A stretch of DNA of 64,000 bases, from NCBI GenBank assembly GCA_900468625.1, contig UBUL01000016.1, forward strand, positions 1 to 64,000. The letters are read 5' to 3'. The DNA is from Hyphomicrobiales bacterium (GTDB lineage: Bacteria > Pseudomonadota > Alphaproteobacteria > Rhizobiales > Rhizobiaceae). The notes beneath the pieces are model-generated. The model saw only the letters and a list, made by a program, of their open reading frames with translations. It was not told the DNA's origin and did no database searches. Below are positions 54,718 to 63,718 of the stretch, in pieces; the stretch's first letter is position 1; each line of letters starts with the position of its first letter. Position numbers and translations under genes: made by a program.

Positions 54718-55680
54718 ATGGGCTTCATTAATCGTGACATCCAGCCGTCATCCGATGCCGGGCTGCTGGATGCCTATTCGCAATCGGTATCGAGGGCCGT
54801 CGATCTCGTCGGGCCTGCCGTCAGCCGCATCGAGCGGTTGGGCGGTCGGGCCGGACACGGTTCGGGCTTTGCCATTTCGCCCGACGGCCTGGTCGTCACC
54901 AACAATCACGTCGTCGATGACGCCAGGGCCGTGCGCATCAAGACCCCGGAAGGGGCAACCGTCGAGGGCAGGGTACTGGGGCGCGATCCGGATACCGACC
55001 TTGCGCTCATCCGTGCCAACGACTGGCCGGGCAATTGGGCCAGACTTGGAGATTCCAAATCGCTGAAGCGGGGCCATATCGCAATTGCCATCGGCAATCC
55101 CCTTGGCTTCGAATGGACCGTCACCGCCGGCATCGTCTCGGCGCTGGGCCGCTCCATGCGCGCGGCGAGCGGGCGGCTGATGGAGGACATCATCCAGACC
55201 GATGCCGCCCTCAATCCCGGCAATTCCGGCGGTCCGCTGGTCTCTTCGGCCGGCGAAGTGATCGGCGTCAATACCGCCGTCATCCAGGGCGCGCAGAGCA
55301 TCGCGTTTTCGGTCGCTTCCAACACCGCCAAGCATGTGGTGTCCGAAATCCTGCGTTTCGGCCATGTGCGGCGCGCCTATATCGGCATCGCCGCCGATAC
55401 GGTCGAGCTGCATCGGCGCATCGCGCTCGAAGCTGGCGTCGCACATTCGACGGCCGTGCGTCTGCGTCGTGTCGAGAAGGATAGTCCAGCCGAAAAAGGC
55501 GGCCTGCAGGAGGGGGACTACCTGCTTGCTATCGATGGACAAGCCGTATCCGGCATAGACGATGTGGTCCGGCTACTGGACGGCGACAAGATCGGCACCG
55601 AAATCGAGGTGTTGATCTTCAGCGTCGGCGGCCTGATCGAACGAAGGCAGGTCAAGCCTTCGGCGCGGCCCGCAATCTAA
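54718..55680 (+). CDS. S1C (HtrA/DegP-like) serine protease
   Basis: A 320-residue trypsin-fold protease: His64 ('TNNHVV'), Asp94 ('DPDTDLAL') and Ser170 ('NPGNSGGPLV') form the triad, with a PDZ domain at residues about 235-310 ('KDSPAEKGGLQEGDYLLAIDG'). GGGGGAG lies 5 nt before ATG 54718, and no signal peptide is obvious, so export is uncertain: secretion may be non-classical or the protein cytoplasmic. An in-frame ATG at 54586 would add an odd Ser/Cys-rich leader. Confidence 0.88.
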   Translation: MGFINRDIQPSSDAGLLDAYSQSVSRAVDLVGPAVSRIERLGGRAGHGSGFAISPDGLVVTNNHVVDDARAVRIKTPEGATVEGRVLGRDPDTDLALIRANDWPGNWARLGDSKSLKRGHIAIAIGNPLGFEWTVTAGIVSALGRSMRAASGRLMEDIIQTDAALNPGNSGGPLVSSAGEVIGVNTAVIQGAQSIAFSVASNTAKHVVSEILRFGHVRRAYIGIAADTVELHRRIALEAGVAHSTAVRLRRVEKDSPAEKGGLQEGDYLLAIDGQAVSGIDDVVRLLDGDKIGTEIEVLIFSVGGLIERRQVKPSARPAI

Positions 55681-55737
55681 CGAATAGTCCAGACCATAAA
55701 GACGGCGGCATCGCACTCGCGGCGCTGCCGTTCTTCT

Positions 55738-56514
55738 TTATCCTCTGCCGACGAGCGGCATCTTCGTCGCCATGACGGTCATGGAAAAAACGTTGGCGTC
55801 GAGCGGCAGGGTTGCCATGTAAACGACAGCGCGGGCGACGTGTTCTGCCGAGATCGTCGGCTCGGCTGCGGTCTCGCCGTTTGCCTGCAATACACCGCCA
55901 CTCATCCTCGCTGTCATGTCGGTGGCGGCGTTGCCGATATCGATCTGGCCACAGGCGATGTCGAAGGGACGACCGTCGAGCGCGGTCGATTTGGTGAGGC
56001 CGGTGATCGCGTGTTTCGTGGCCGTGTAGGGTGCGGAATGCGGGCGCGGCGTTGTTGCGGAGATCGAGCCGTTGTTGATGATGCGACCGCCTTGCGGCAC
56101 CTGTGCTTTCATCAGGCGGAAGGCCTGCTGCGTGCACAGGAAGGCACCGGTCAGGTTCGCGCCGAGAATGGCATTCCATTGCTCGAAGCTCAGCTCTTCC
56201 ATCGGTACGGCTGGTAGGCCCATGCCGGCATTGTTGACCAGAAGGTCGAGGCGACCATAGCGACTATCAACGGCATCGAAAAGGCTTCGGACCGATGTGT
56301 GGTCGCTGACATCGGCTGCAATCGCAAGAAATTCCGCGCCGGTCTCCTCCGAAAGCTCGCGAGCCGCCTTTTCGAGAATGTCCGCCCTGCGTCCCGAGAT
56401 GACGACCTTGAAGCCTTCCGAACCGAGCGCCTTGGCAATCGCTCGGCCGATGCCCGTGCCGCCGCCGGTCACCAGCGCGATTGGGTTCTCTATGTTGGAT
56501 GACGCCTCCGTCAT
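55738..56514 (-). CDS. SDR-family oxidoreductase in the sugar-acid operon
   Basis: A 258-residue classical SDR ('[17 protein letters not shown]', Tyr/Lys of '[11 protein letters not shown]', '[11 protein letters not shown]'). It is the last gene of the ltnD-otnK-otnC-otnI-denD operon and overlaps denD by ATGA, so it probably acts on the same four-carbon acids or on an alternative substrate for this pathway. Substrate unproven. Confidence 0.86.
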   Translation of the reverse strand: MTEASSNIENPIALVTGGGTGIGRAIAKALGSEGFKVVISGRRADILEKAARELSEETGAEFLAIAADVSDHTSVRSLFDAVDSRYGRLDLLVNNAGMGLPAVPMEELSFEQWNAILGANLTGAFLCTQQAFRLMKAQVPQGGRIINNGSISATTPRPHSAPYTATKHAITGLTKSTALDGRPFDIACGQIDIGNAATDMTARMSGGVLQANGETAAEPTISAEHVARAVVYMATLPLDANVFSMTVMATKMPLVGRG

Positions 56515-57497
56515 GCGACCCTCCCGCCCAGCTCGTCTTCAATATGCGCTTGCAGGATTTCGTCAAAGCTCTGTTCTGCCTTGAAGCCGAGATCGCTCGC
56601 GCGCTTGGCGTCGAACTGTGTCGCCCAGCCGGAAACGATGCGTTCGATGACCGGATCCGGCTCGCGGCGGATGAGGGCAACGGCTTTGTCGCCGCCGACA
56701 CGGCGCAAGGCATCGATCTCATCGGAAACGAGCGCCGAAAGCCCGGGCATGGTGAGATTGCGCCGTGGCCCGACCTTCGCCGTATCAAGCGTTGCGGCGT
56801 GCACAAAGAAGCCGACCGCTGCGCGCGGGCTTGCAAACCAGTGCCGCACGGTGTCGCTGACTGGCAGAATGGCTTGCCTGCCGACAAGCGGCTCGCGCAG
56901 GATGTTGGAGAAGAAACCGGAAGCAGCCTTGTTCGGAGCACCAGGCCGGACGCAGATGGTCGGCAGCCGGATGCCGATGCCATCGAAAATACCGCGACGC
57001 GAGTAATCGGCGAGCAGGAGTTCGGCAATTGCCTTTTGGGTGCCGTAGCTCGTCAGCGGCGCGGTCAGGAATTCGTCGCCGATGAGCTCGGGGAAGGGGG
57101 TGCCGAACACGGCGATGGAAGAAGCGAAGATGACGCGCGGAGCGTAGGCGGATTTCAGGCCCTGCTGGCGAATGGCTTCGAAGAGCGCTCGCGTGCCATC
57201 GAGATTGACGGAGTAACCCTTGTCGAAATCGGCCTCGGCTTCGCCGGAGACGATTGCGGCGAGATGGAAGATCATATCCGGGCGATTTTCGATGAGCTTC
57301 TCCGCAACACCAGGGCTCGCAAGATCCATCGTTAGAGCTTTTGATACGGAATGAAGCGCTTCCGGCACCGGCGGCTGGAAGGCATCGACCAGCGTCAGGC
57401 GATCGATCGCCTTGCCGAGTACCTTCGGCTCGGCGGCAATGCGGTTGACGAGCTTGCGGCCAACCATGCCGGCAGCGCCCAGGATCAAAACATGCAT
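56511..57497 (-). CDS. denD: D-erythronate dehydrogenase (DenD)
   Basis: A 328-residue NAD-dependent epimerase-fold dehydrogenase that oxidises D-erythronate to 2-oxo-tetronate. '[14 protein letters not shown]' is the NAD motif and '[20 protein letters not shown]' has the catalytic Tyr-Lys; '[22 protein letters not shown]' is DenD-typical. ATG 57497 has GGGAGG about 9 nt upstream. The name rests on the family plus the otnI-otnC-otnK neighbours. Confidence 0.88.
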   Translation of the reverse strand: MHVLILGAAGMVGRKLVNRIAAEPKVLGKAIDRLTLVDAFQPPVPEALHSVSKALTMDLASPGVAEKLIENRPDMIFHLAAIVSGEAEADFDKGYSVNLDGTRALFEAIRQQGLKSAYAPRVIFASSIAVFGTPFPELIGDEFLTAPLTSYGTQKAIAELLLADYSRRGIFDGIGIRLPTICVRPGAPNKAASGFFSNILREPLVGRQAILPVSDTVRHWFASPRAAVGFFVHAATLDTAKVGPRRNLTMPGLSALVSDEIDALRRVGGDKAVALIRREPDPVIERIVSGWATQFDAKRASDLGFKAEQSFDEILQAHIEDELGGRVA

Positions 57498-57595
57498 ATC
57501 GGATTTTCCTCCCAATAGGCTGACTCAGTGTTCGGGAGATTTCCCGAGTGAATCTCTTGAAAGGCCGCCCCACATCCTGGATGCCGGCCGTTCTC

Positions 57596-58360
57596 TCATT
57601 TGAATGCTTGCAGCCAGGCTAGCCCGGCTTCCGTCGTGGTGGTCGGCCGGTATTCCGCGCCGATCGGCCGGTCATATCCAAGCTTTTCCAGAAGCTGCAG
57701 GATGTGGCGGTAATTGATCTCCCCGTGGTCCGGTTCGCGTCGGTCCGGAACGGCGGCAATCTGAATATGGCCGATTTTCGCCATATGATCCTGCAGCCTG
57801 CGCGTCAGATCGCCCTGCATGATCTGGATGTGATAGCAGTCGAACATCAGCTTGAGATTATCGGCACCGACCACAGCCATGATGTCGAGCGCCTGATCAG
57901 CCGTCTGAAGGAAGTAGCCTGGCGCATCGCGATAGTTGAGCGGCTCGATCAGGATGGTCGCACCCACCTTGCCGGCGCGTTCGCAGGCATAACGCAGATT
58001 GGCGATGAAGGTGGCCTGGGCCTCGTCGCCTGTCGCCTTGCCGGCCATCACATGCACATTTTGCGCGCCGATGATGGCCGCGTAATCGATCGCCTGATCG
58101 ATGAGGCCACGCGCTTCGTCCTCACGGCCCGGAATGGCGACAAGCCCGTTGTCGCCGGCCGCGACATTGCCGCAAGCGGTATTGAGGCCGAGCATGGGAA
58201 GGCCAGCCTCCTCCAGCGCCTGGCGTACGGCTTCGGCGGGTGTGTCATAGGGGTAGTGGCACTCCACCGCATCGAAGCCGGCGGCCTTGGCAGCGCGGAT
58301 GGCGTCGGGAAGGGAAAGCTCCTGCCACAGGAATCCCAGATTGGCGGAAAAGCGCGTCAT
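57596..58360 (-). CDS. otnI: 2-oxo-tetronate isomerase (OtnI)
   Basis: A 254-residue TIM-barrel of the hydroxypyruvate-isomerase family. 'AAKAAGFDAVECHYPYDTPAEAV', 'ILIEPLNYRDAPGYFLQTADQAL' and 'KLMFDCYHIQIMQGD' show the metal-binding Glu, Asp and His positions. In the tetronate pathway it converts 2-oxo- to 3-oxo-tetronate. ATG 58360 follows otnC's stop by 2 bp. Confidence 0.88.
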   Translation of the reverse strand: MTRFSANLGFLWQELSLPDAIRAAKAAGFDAVECHYPYDTPAEAVRQALEEAGLPMLGLNTACGNVAAGDNGLVAIPGREDEARGLIDQAIDYAAIIGAQNVHVMAGKATGDEAQATFIANLRYACERAGKVGATILIEPLNYRDAPGYFLQTADQALDIMAVVGADNLKLMFDCYHIQIMQGDLTRRLQDHMAKIGHIQIAAVPDRREPDHGEINYRHILQLLEKLGYDRPIGAEYRPTTTTEAGLAWLQAFK

Positions 58361-58362
58361 CT

Positions 58363-59013
58363 TCAGTCCCACTCCACGTCATAGGTGCGAACGAGATCGG
58401 CGATCTGCGCATTCGTCAGCAGCGAAGGGTTGGTCCCGCGGGTTAAGATGGCAAGTTTTGCCGTTTCTTCCAATTCCTCTATCGCATAGACCGCCGCCTC
58501 CAGATCCTTGGCTGAAACGACGGGGCCGTGTGCCGCCAGCATCACGGCACTGCGCTTGCCGGCAAGGCCGCGAATGGCATCGCCCATGGCCGGATCGCCC
58601 GGCATGAAATAAGGCAGCAGCTTCACCTTGCCGAGCTTCATGATCGAGTAGGCCGTCAAGGGCGGCAGCATGTTGTCGGCATCGATGCCGGGCAGGATCG
58701 AGAGCGCAACCGAATGGCTGGAGTGGAGATGGACGACGGCGCCGGTCTTTTTCGGCCGCGTCTCATAGAAAGCGGCATGCAGCGGCATCTCCTTGGTCGG
58801 CTTGTCGCCGCCGATCAAGCGTCCTTTGTCATCGAAGAGAGAGAGGCGGGTGGGGTCGAGGCGCCCAAAGGAACTGCCCGTCGGTGTCACCAGCAGCCGT
58901 CCGTCGCTGAGGCGTGCGGAAATATTGCCGGAGGAGCCGGCGGTCAGGCCGCGATCGTAGAGCGATTTCGCCATTATGCATATGTGTTCGCGCAGGTCTG
59001 CTTCTTCGCTCAT
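58363..59013 (-). CDS. otnC: 3-oxo-tetronate 4-phosphate decarboxylase (OtnC)
   Basis: A 216-residue class II aldolase-fold enzyme. 'AVVHLHSSHSVALSI' contains the metal-binding His pair and 'MLAAHGPVVSAKDLEAAVYAIEELEETAKLAI' the third His region; 'GSSGNISARLSDGRLLVTPTGSSFG' is the phosphate site. It converts 3-oxo-tetronate 4-phosphate to dihydroxyacetone phosphate and CO2. Overlaps otnK's stop by ATGA. Confidence 0.9.
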   Translation of the reverse strand: MSEEADLREHICIMAKSLYDRGLTAGSSGNISARLSDGRLLVTPTGSSFGRLDPTRLSLFDDKGRLIGGDKPTKEMPLHAAFYETRPKKTGAVVHLHSSHSVALSILPGIDADNMLPPLTAYSIMKLGKVKLLPYFMPGDPAMGDAIRGLAGKRSAVMLAAHGPVVSAKDLEAAVYAIEELEETAKLAILTRGTNPSLLTNAQIADLVRTYDVEWD

Positions 59014-60284
59014 GCCGTCTCCAATCGATCAAAGGCTTCGGAGAAGAAGGTCTCGCTACCGAAGTTGCCCGATTTCAAGGCAAGCGCAATCGTCTCCCCA
59101 CCGATGGTCGCGAAGGTCCAGGGGACGCCTGGCGCTATTTCCCGCCCGATGGCCAGATGGATAACGCCGAGCGCCTGCGTGATCGCTCCGGATGTCTCTC
59201 CGCCGGCAACAACGAAGCGACGCGTGCCGTGGCGGAAGGCCCCGCGGGCGATCTCGGAAAGGGCCGCTTCGACCACCTGGCCGGCCTTCTCGCGGCCTAA
59301 CTTCTCCTGAGCTTGTCGCACGTCATCGGGCTCGGCGGTGGCGTATATGAGCTTCGGCGTATCTGGAGACTGTTGCCGCAGCCATTCCAGCGCAGCCCCG
59401 GCGCCGTCCTGTGCAAGCGCGATCGGATCGAGCCGCAGGCTGGCGACCTTGCCGGCATAGTTGGCGACCTGCCGGCGGGTCATGGCGGAGCAGCTGCCGG
59501 AGAGCACGATCGAACCGCCAGTGACCTTTGGCAGTACTTGTCGATGTTCGGAGAGGCCGACGAGACCCTGCTGGGTGTAGAACTGCGGAAGCTGGCCGGC
59601 AATCGCACTGCCGCCCGTCAGCAGCGGCATGTCGAAGGATGCCGCGGCGATCGTACGAAGATCATCGTCGCAAATGGCATCGATAATCACATGCCGGATG
59701 CCGTCGCTGCTCAGTTGCGCCAATTTTGCTCTGAGTGCCGTCGGGCCTTTCGAGACGATATTGCGGTTGGCAAGGCCGACTGCACCGGCCACTTGCGGCG
59801 TCAGAAGCCGCATAAGGCCCGAATCGCGCATCGGTGTCAGCGGATGGTCCTTCATCGGGCTTTCCGACAAGAGCTGCTCGCCGACGAAGAGATGGCCCAT
59901 GAAGACGCTGCGGCCATTTTCCGGAAAGGCCGGGCAGTAGATCGTCTGGGCTGTGTTCGTCTCCGTTATCAGCATGTCCGCGACCGGGCCGATATTGCCT
60001 TCGGCCGTGCTGTCGAATGTCGAGCAATATTTCCAGAAGAAACGGCTCGCTCCGGCGGCCTTCAGCCAGTCGAACGCTTGCCGGGCTTGTTCCACGGCGA
60101 TATCGACCGGCGACGTCCGGCATTTGAGGGCTATGACCTCGAAAGCGGCTGTCTCGTTCGGATCGCGCTTTTCCTGCGGAATGCCGATCCGCAAGGCGAC
60201 AGGCAATCCGCTGCGTGCCAGCAGCGCTGCAAGATCGGTCGCCCCGGTAAAATCATCCGCGATGCAGCCAAGCAGAAGCGTCAT
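59010..60284 (-). CDS. otnK: 3-oxo-tetronate kinase (OtnK)
   Basis: A 424-residue kinase of the DUF1537 (four-carbon acid sugar kinase) family. N-terminal 'LLLGCIADDFTGATDLAALLARSGLP' carries the substrate-binding Asp pair, and 'VVAGGETSGAITQALGV' is the C-terminal ATP-site motif. It phosphorylates 3-oxo-tetronate before OtnC acts. It lies 3 bp after ltnD and overlaps otnC. Confidence 0.9.
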   Translation of the reverse strand: MTLLLGCIADDFTGATDLAALLARSGLPVALRIGIPQEKRDPNETAAFEVIALKCRTSPVDIAVEQARQAFDWLKAAGASRFFWKYCSTFDSTAEGNIGPVADMLITETNTAQTIYCPAFPENGRSVFMGHLFVGEQLLSESPMKDHPLTPMRDSGLMRLLTPQVAGAVGLANRNIVSKGPTALRAKLAQLSSDGIRHVIIDAICDDDLRTIAAASFDMPLLTGGSAIAGQLPQFYTQQGLVGLSEHRQVLPKVTGGSIVLSGSCSAMTRRQVANYAGKVASLRLDPIALAQDGAGAALEWLRQQSPDTPKLIYATAEPDDVRQAQEKLGREKAGQVVEAALSEIARGAFRHGTRRFVVAGGETSGAITQALGVIHLAIGREIAPGVPWTFATIGGETIALALKSGNFGSETFFSEAFDRLETA

Positions 60285-60287
60285 GGC

Positions 60288-61196
60288 CTAGTCCTTCGCG
60301 CCGGGCAGGCTGGCGCCGCTCTTGGCGGCCAGGATCTTCGCAACCGCGGCATCGTCTTCGAGGCCGAGACCCGCTTCCGATGCCTCGACGAAGAGGTTAA
60401 GAGCCGCCGCGGCGAGCGGCGTGATGGCTCCGGCTTTGCCGGCCTCCGATGTGACGATGCCGAGGTCCTTGACGAAGATATTGACCGCCGAACGTGGCGT
60501 ATAGTCGCCCGATACGATGTGTTCGCCGCGGTTTTCGAACATCCAGGACGAGCCGGCGGACACGCAGATTACGTCATAGAGCGTCTTCAGATCGATACCC
60601 GCCTTGGCGGCAAGCGTCATGGCTTCGGCTGTCGCGGCGATGTGCACGCCGGCCAGCAATTGGTTGATCATCTTGACCTGCGAGCCGGCGCCGGCACTCT
60701 CGCCGAGCCGGAAAACCTTGGCCGAGATGGCGTCGAGCACCGCGGATGCTCTATCGAAGGCCTCACGTGCGCCAGATGCCATGACGGTGATCTCCCCCGA
60801 AAGCGCACGGACATGACCGCCGGAGACGGGAGCGTCGATGACGAGCATGCCCGATGCTTCGAGCCTTTCGGCGATGGCTGTCGTTGCACTCGGAGCCATG
60901 GTGGTGCAGAGCATAAATACGCTCGGGGCCTGCGCGGTTTCCAAAGCGCCGTCCTGCCCGAAAAGCACGTCTTCGACCTGCTTGCTGTTGACGACATAGA
61001 TGAGGATCACGTCCGCCTCTTTTGCCGCGGCCGCCGGCGTCGTGCAGGGCGTGCCGCCGTTCTCGGCAAAGCGGGTGAGAACCTCGCTGCGGACATCGCA
61101 GCCCCTGACGGCAAAGCCTGCCTTGAGAAGGGATAGGGCAGCGCCCCAACCCATGGACCCCAGGCCGATAACGGCGGCCTTCTTCGTCTGCTGCAT
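60288..61196 (-). CDS. ltnD: L-threonate dehydrogenase (LtnD)
   Basis: A 302-residue beta-hydroxyacid dehydrogenase. 'AAVIGLGSMGWGAALSLLKAGFAVRGCDV' is the NAD site, 'DAPVSGGHVRALSGEITVMASG' the substrate site, and 'GSQVKMINQLLAGVHIAATAEAM' has the catalytic Lys. It oxidises L-threonate to 2-oxo-tetronate, feeding the same route as DenD. First gene of the operon, facing a LacI-family gene across a shared operator. Confidence 0.9.
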   Translation of the reverse strand: MQQTKKAAVIGLGSMGWGAALSLLKAGFAVRGCDVRSEVLTRFAENGGTPCTTPAAAAKEADVILIYVVNSKQVEDVLFGQDGALETAQAPSVFMLCTTMAPSATTAIAERLEASGMLVIDAPVSGGHVRALSGEITVMASGAREAFDRASAVLDAISAKVFRLGESAGAGSQVKMINQLLAGVHIAATAEAMTLAAKAGIDLKTLYDVICVSAGSSWMFENRGEHIVSGDYTPRSAVNIFVKDLGIVTSEAGKAGAITPLAAAALNLFVEASEAGLGLEDDAAVAKILAAKSGASLPGAKD

Positions 61197-61221
61197 GGCG
61201 TTACCCTGTGATCTCGATTAT

Positions 61222-61245
61222 GTTACCGATACCGGTACCGATAAC
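61222..61245. promoter_or_regulatory. LacI-type operator between ltnD and the LacI-family gene
   Basis: The 24-bp site GTTACCGATACC-GGTACCGATAAC has a perfect core TACCGGTA and imperfect outer arms. Such CG-centred palindromes are typical operators of LacI and GntR-like (gluconate-type) repressors. It lies 26 bp before the ltnD start and 117 bp before the divergent regulator. Confidence 0.7.
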
Positions 61246-61361
61246 AAGCCTCAATTTGCCGCCGGTTGTCAATAGGCGGCCGTTTGCCTTTTCCAGGAAA
61301 CATTCTATGAAGAAGAGCGGCAATGTGCCAGCCGCCATGGTTCATCGAGGGTTGCTTCGGG

Positions 61362-62384
61362 ATGCGCAAACCCACTCTGGAAGAAGTCGCGATCAAAGCG
61401 GGCGTCAGCAAGATGACGGCTTCGCGCGCCCTGCGTGGCGTCGCCGACGTCTCCAGTGAGACGCGCGACAGGGTGATCGAAGCGGCAACGCGGATGAATT
61501 ACGTCGGCAACAGGCTTGCGCTTTCGTTGTCCTCGCAGCGTACCAACTTGGTCGCAGTCGTCGTCCCCAGCATGTCGAACATCGTTTTTCCGGAGGTGCT
61601 TGCCGGCATTTCCGCCGGGCTGGACGGTTCGGGCATGCAGGCCGTGTTCGGCATATCCGACTATGACGTGGCCAAGGAGCGCGAGATCATCCGCGACATG
61701 CTTTCCTGGCAGCCTTGCGCGATGATCGTCACCGGGCTCGATCAGCCGGAGGAGACGGTGGAGCTGCTCCGCCATGCCGATATTCCGGTCATCCAGCTCA
61801 TGGATCTCGATGGCACGCCGATTGATTTCAACGTCGGCCTGTCGCATGGCGCGGCGGGAGAGGATATGGCCGAAGCGCTGATCGCGGCCGGGCGAAGGCG
61901 GTTCGGCTATGTCGGCAGTGCTTTGGCAAGGGACCTGCGCGCTGGCAAGCGCAAGGCAGGCTTTGAACGCGTGCTTCGCACGCATGGTCTGCGCTTTGCC
62001 GAGCAGCGGATCGATGATGCCTTCTCGTCGATTGCGCTTGGGAAACAGCTGACGGCTGCGATGCTCGCGACCGTACCGGATCTCGATTGCATCTACTACT
62101 CCAACGACGATATGGCGAGCGGCGGATTGTTCGCCTGCATGGAGCTGGGCATTGCAGTTCCCCAGAAGATCCTGATTGCCGGCTTCAACGGTTTGGATCT
62201 GGTCGCCTCCTTGCCGGCACCGATCGCGACGTCCCGTTCGCCCAGGCGCGCTATCGGCGAGGCTGCGGCGCGATTGGTGCGCCAAGCGGTCGTGCCAGAC
62301 CGGGATGCGACGCAAAAAACGATAGTCTTCAAGCCGACAATCGTGGGAATCGATGGTTGTGAAGCTGCTGGCCCCGTTTCTTAA
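61362..62384 (+). CDS. LacI-family transcriptional regulator
   Basis: A 340-residue repressor: HTH in residues 1-50 ('TLEEVAIKAGVSKMTASRALRGVADVSSETRDRVIEAA') then a periplasmic-binding-protein-like domain. It sits divergent from ltnD with a LacI-type palindrome between, so it most likely represses the threonate/erythronate operon and its own gene. ATG 61362 is used; an ATG at 61323 would add a poor leader. Ligand unknown, perhaps a pathway intermediate. Confidence 0.9.
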   Translation: MRKPTLEEVAIKAGVSKMTASRALRGVADVSSETRDRVIEAATRMNYVGNRLALSLSSQRTNLVAVVVPSMSNIVFPEVLAGISAGLDGSGMQAVFGISDYDVAKEREIIRDMLSWQPCAMIVTGLDQPEETVELLRHADIPVIQLMDLDGTPIDFNVGLSHGAAGEDMAEALIAAGRRRFGYVGSALARDLRAGKRKAGFERVLRTHGLRFAEQRIDDAFSSIALGKQLTAAMLATVPDLDCIYYSNDDMASGGLFACMELGIAVPQKILIAGFNGLDLVASLPAPIATSRSPRRAIGEAAARLVRQAVVPDRDATQKTIVFKPTIVGIDGCEAAGPVS

Positions 62385-62465
62385 TTCTTCGGCGGTGTTC
62401 AGGCAGCGTTCAGACGGCTCGACATATCTGTGCCCATCCAAAAGGCAGGAAATGGGGGTAAGGAA

Positions 62466-62837
62466 ATGTTCGAACGTTTGCTACGAGTATCGCATGTCGC
62501 CGTTGTCGGGCTGACCGCGCTGCAATTGATGGCCTCGGCTGCTTCGGCGCAATATTATGGTGGCGACGACGGCTACGCTCCGCCACCTTGGCAGCGCGAC
62601 CAGGGTCGGGACTGGAGAGGGCCGCAGCGAGGCTGGGAACGCGACCGTGAGCGGGATTGGGGTCGCGACCGGGGTTGCGATCGGCGCGAACTCATGCGGG
62701 CAGCTCGTGCGGAGGGCTTCCGCCGTATCGATTCGATTGACAGCAACGGGCGCCGCATCGTCGTTCGTGGCTGGAACGACGGCGGCCCCGATCGCATGGT
62801 TTTTGCCAACCGGCGCGGTTGCCCGGTTATCGATTGA
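62466..62837 (+). CDS. Secreted Arg/Asp-rich protein, unknown function
   Basis: A 123-residue protein: signal peptide (1 to about 27, 'LMASAASAQ'), then a low-complexity region of RDW/RD repeats and a compact C-terminus with two Cys ('RDRGCDRREL' and 'ANRRGCPVID'), suggesting a disulfide. AAGGAA directly precedes ATG 62466. No known family; such repeats appear in small exported rhizobial proteins. Confidence 0.7.
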   Translation: MFERLLRVSHVAVVGLTALQLMASAASAQYYGGDDGYAPPPWQRDQGRDWRGPQRGWERDRERDWGRDRGCDRRELMRAARAEGFRRIDSIDSNGRRIVVRGWNDGGPDRMVFANRRGCPVID

Positions 62838-62904
62838 GGTAAAGGGTATCAAGCATGCCGCGCGAGATTGTGCCGCGGTTTGCCATCGGGATTTATGAAA
62901 GATC

Positions 62905-62943
62905 GCGGCACGGAAGCCGAATGCGGAACGGCTTCCGTGCCGC
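62905..62943. terminator. Strong hairpin after the Arg/Asp-rich protein gene
   Basis: GCGGCACGGAAGCCG pairs perfectly (15 bp) with CGGCTTCCGTGCCGC around a 9-nt loop. No T tract follows on the plus strand, so it may act as a stabilising RNA structure or a terminator for either strand. Confidence 0.6.
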
Positions 62944-63093
62944 TTGCGCAATGCGCATCGGTGTGCCTGGTTGAGAAGACGTGACGGCGCCACTGCTGGG
63001 CTTTGCCGCAGCCCCGCCCTTGTATTCAGGCGGCGATGCGTTTCGTTTTCGCAGGGGCTATGCCGGGGGGATGGGGTGCGGCATGAAGGAAAC

Positions 63094-63177
63094 ATGCTCA
63101 TAGCCAAAACCGTGCCGCCGGCGGTTCGCTTTCTATCGAGCGTTTCCGTCGGCGGCATGCTGAAGAGTTGCTGCTAA
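63094..63177 (+). CDS. Possible micro-ORF (27 residues)
   Basis: ATG 63094 follows AAGGAA closely and codes MLIAKTVPPAVRFLSSVSVG, then GMLKSCC. Its stop is directly followed by a perfect hairpin (63178-63210). The peptide is small and amphipathic. It may be a leader peptide, toxin-like peptide or chance; evidence is the start site and position only. Confidence 0.3.
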   Translation: MLIAKTVPPAVRFLSSVSVGGMLKSCC

Positions 63178-63210
63178 CCGTCCGTGCTCACCCCTGCGGA
63201 GCACGGACGG
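63178..63210. terminator. Hairpin between the micro-ORF and a minus-strand small gene
   Basis: CCGTCCGTGCTC and GAGCACGGACGG form a 12-bp stem around ACCCCTGCG. It begins directly after the micro-ORF stop and lies 10 bp past the stop of the minus-strand gene at 63221. No T tract on either strand. Confidence 0.6.
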
Positions 63211-63220
63211 ACACGCAACA

Positions 63221-63442
63221 CTATTTTTCGGCAACTCTTCCAGCGAGCGCCATGACATAGTCATCGGCGATATCGGCCAAGGTCAAAGCAACTTCCGGTT
63301 CGTTCCAGCCAGCCGTCAGTGCCATCTGCACGAAATTGCGAAAGGCAACTTCGAGGACTTCTTCGCGCTGGACTGCCCGGAACGCATCATCGGCGGGATG
63401 GTGAGGCATGCTGATCTCTATTGTCTGGCGTGTAGATACCAT
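63221..63442 (-). CDS. Small conserved-looking protein, unknown function
   Basis: A 73-residue, mostly helical protein (MVSTRQTIEISMPHHPADDA start; 'EVLEVAFRNFVQMALTAGWNEPEVALTLADIADDYVMALA' core). AGGGAA lies 8 nt before ATG 63442 on the minus strand. No named domain recognised; the composition is convincing as a real gene. Confidence 0.6.
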   Translation of the reverse strand: MVSTRQTIEISMPHHPADDAFRAVQREEVLEVAFRNFVQMALTAGWNEPEVALTLADIADDYVMALAGRVAEK

Positions 63443-63718
63443 TGCTGTGTTCCCTAAGACTTGCCCCGGTGGACGCAGGGTACATTTGCTAAACACCAGG
63501 GCTCTGGTGCAAAAATCACTATTCCCCTTCATTTTTAATGAGTTACACGCCATATGTCGTTAGCCGTGCATCCGGAAACTTGCAGCAGCGTCCATTTTCG
63601 CACTTGCTGAAGTGCGGTCTTGCGTCTTGCGCGCGGATTGGCGGGAGGGCAGGCATCGTGGTCCTGCCGTAAGCAGTGGCGCCAGCGCTTGGCCGCGCCG
63701 GAGCAAATTTCGCCGTCT

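Noticed and set aside
59313..61136. A 607-codon plus-strand open frame across otnK and ltnD
   Set aside because: Antisense to two well-supported enzymes; composition is Arg/Gly/His-rich.
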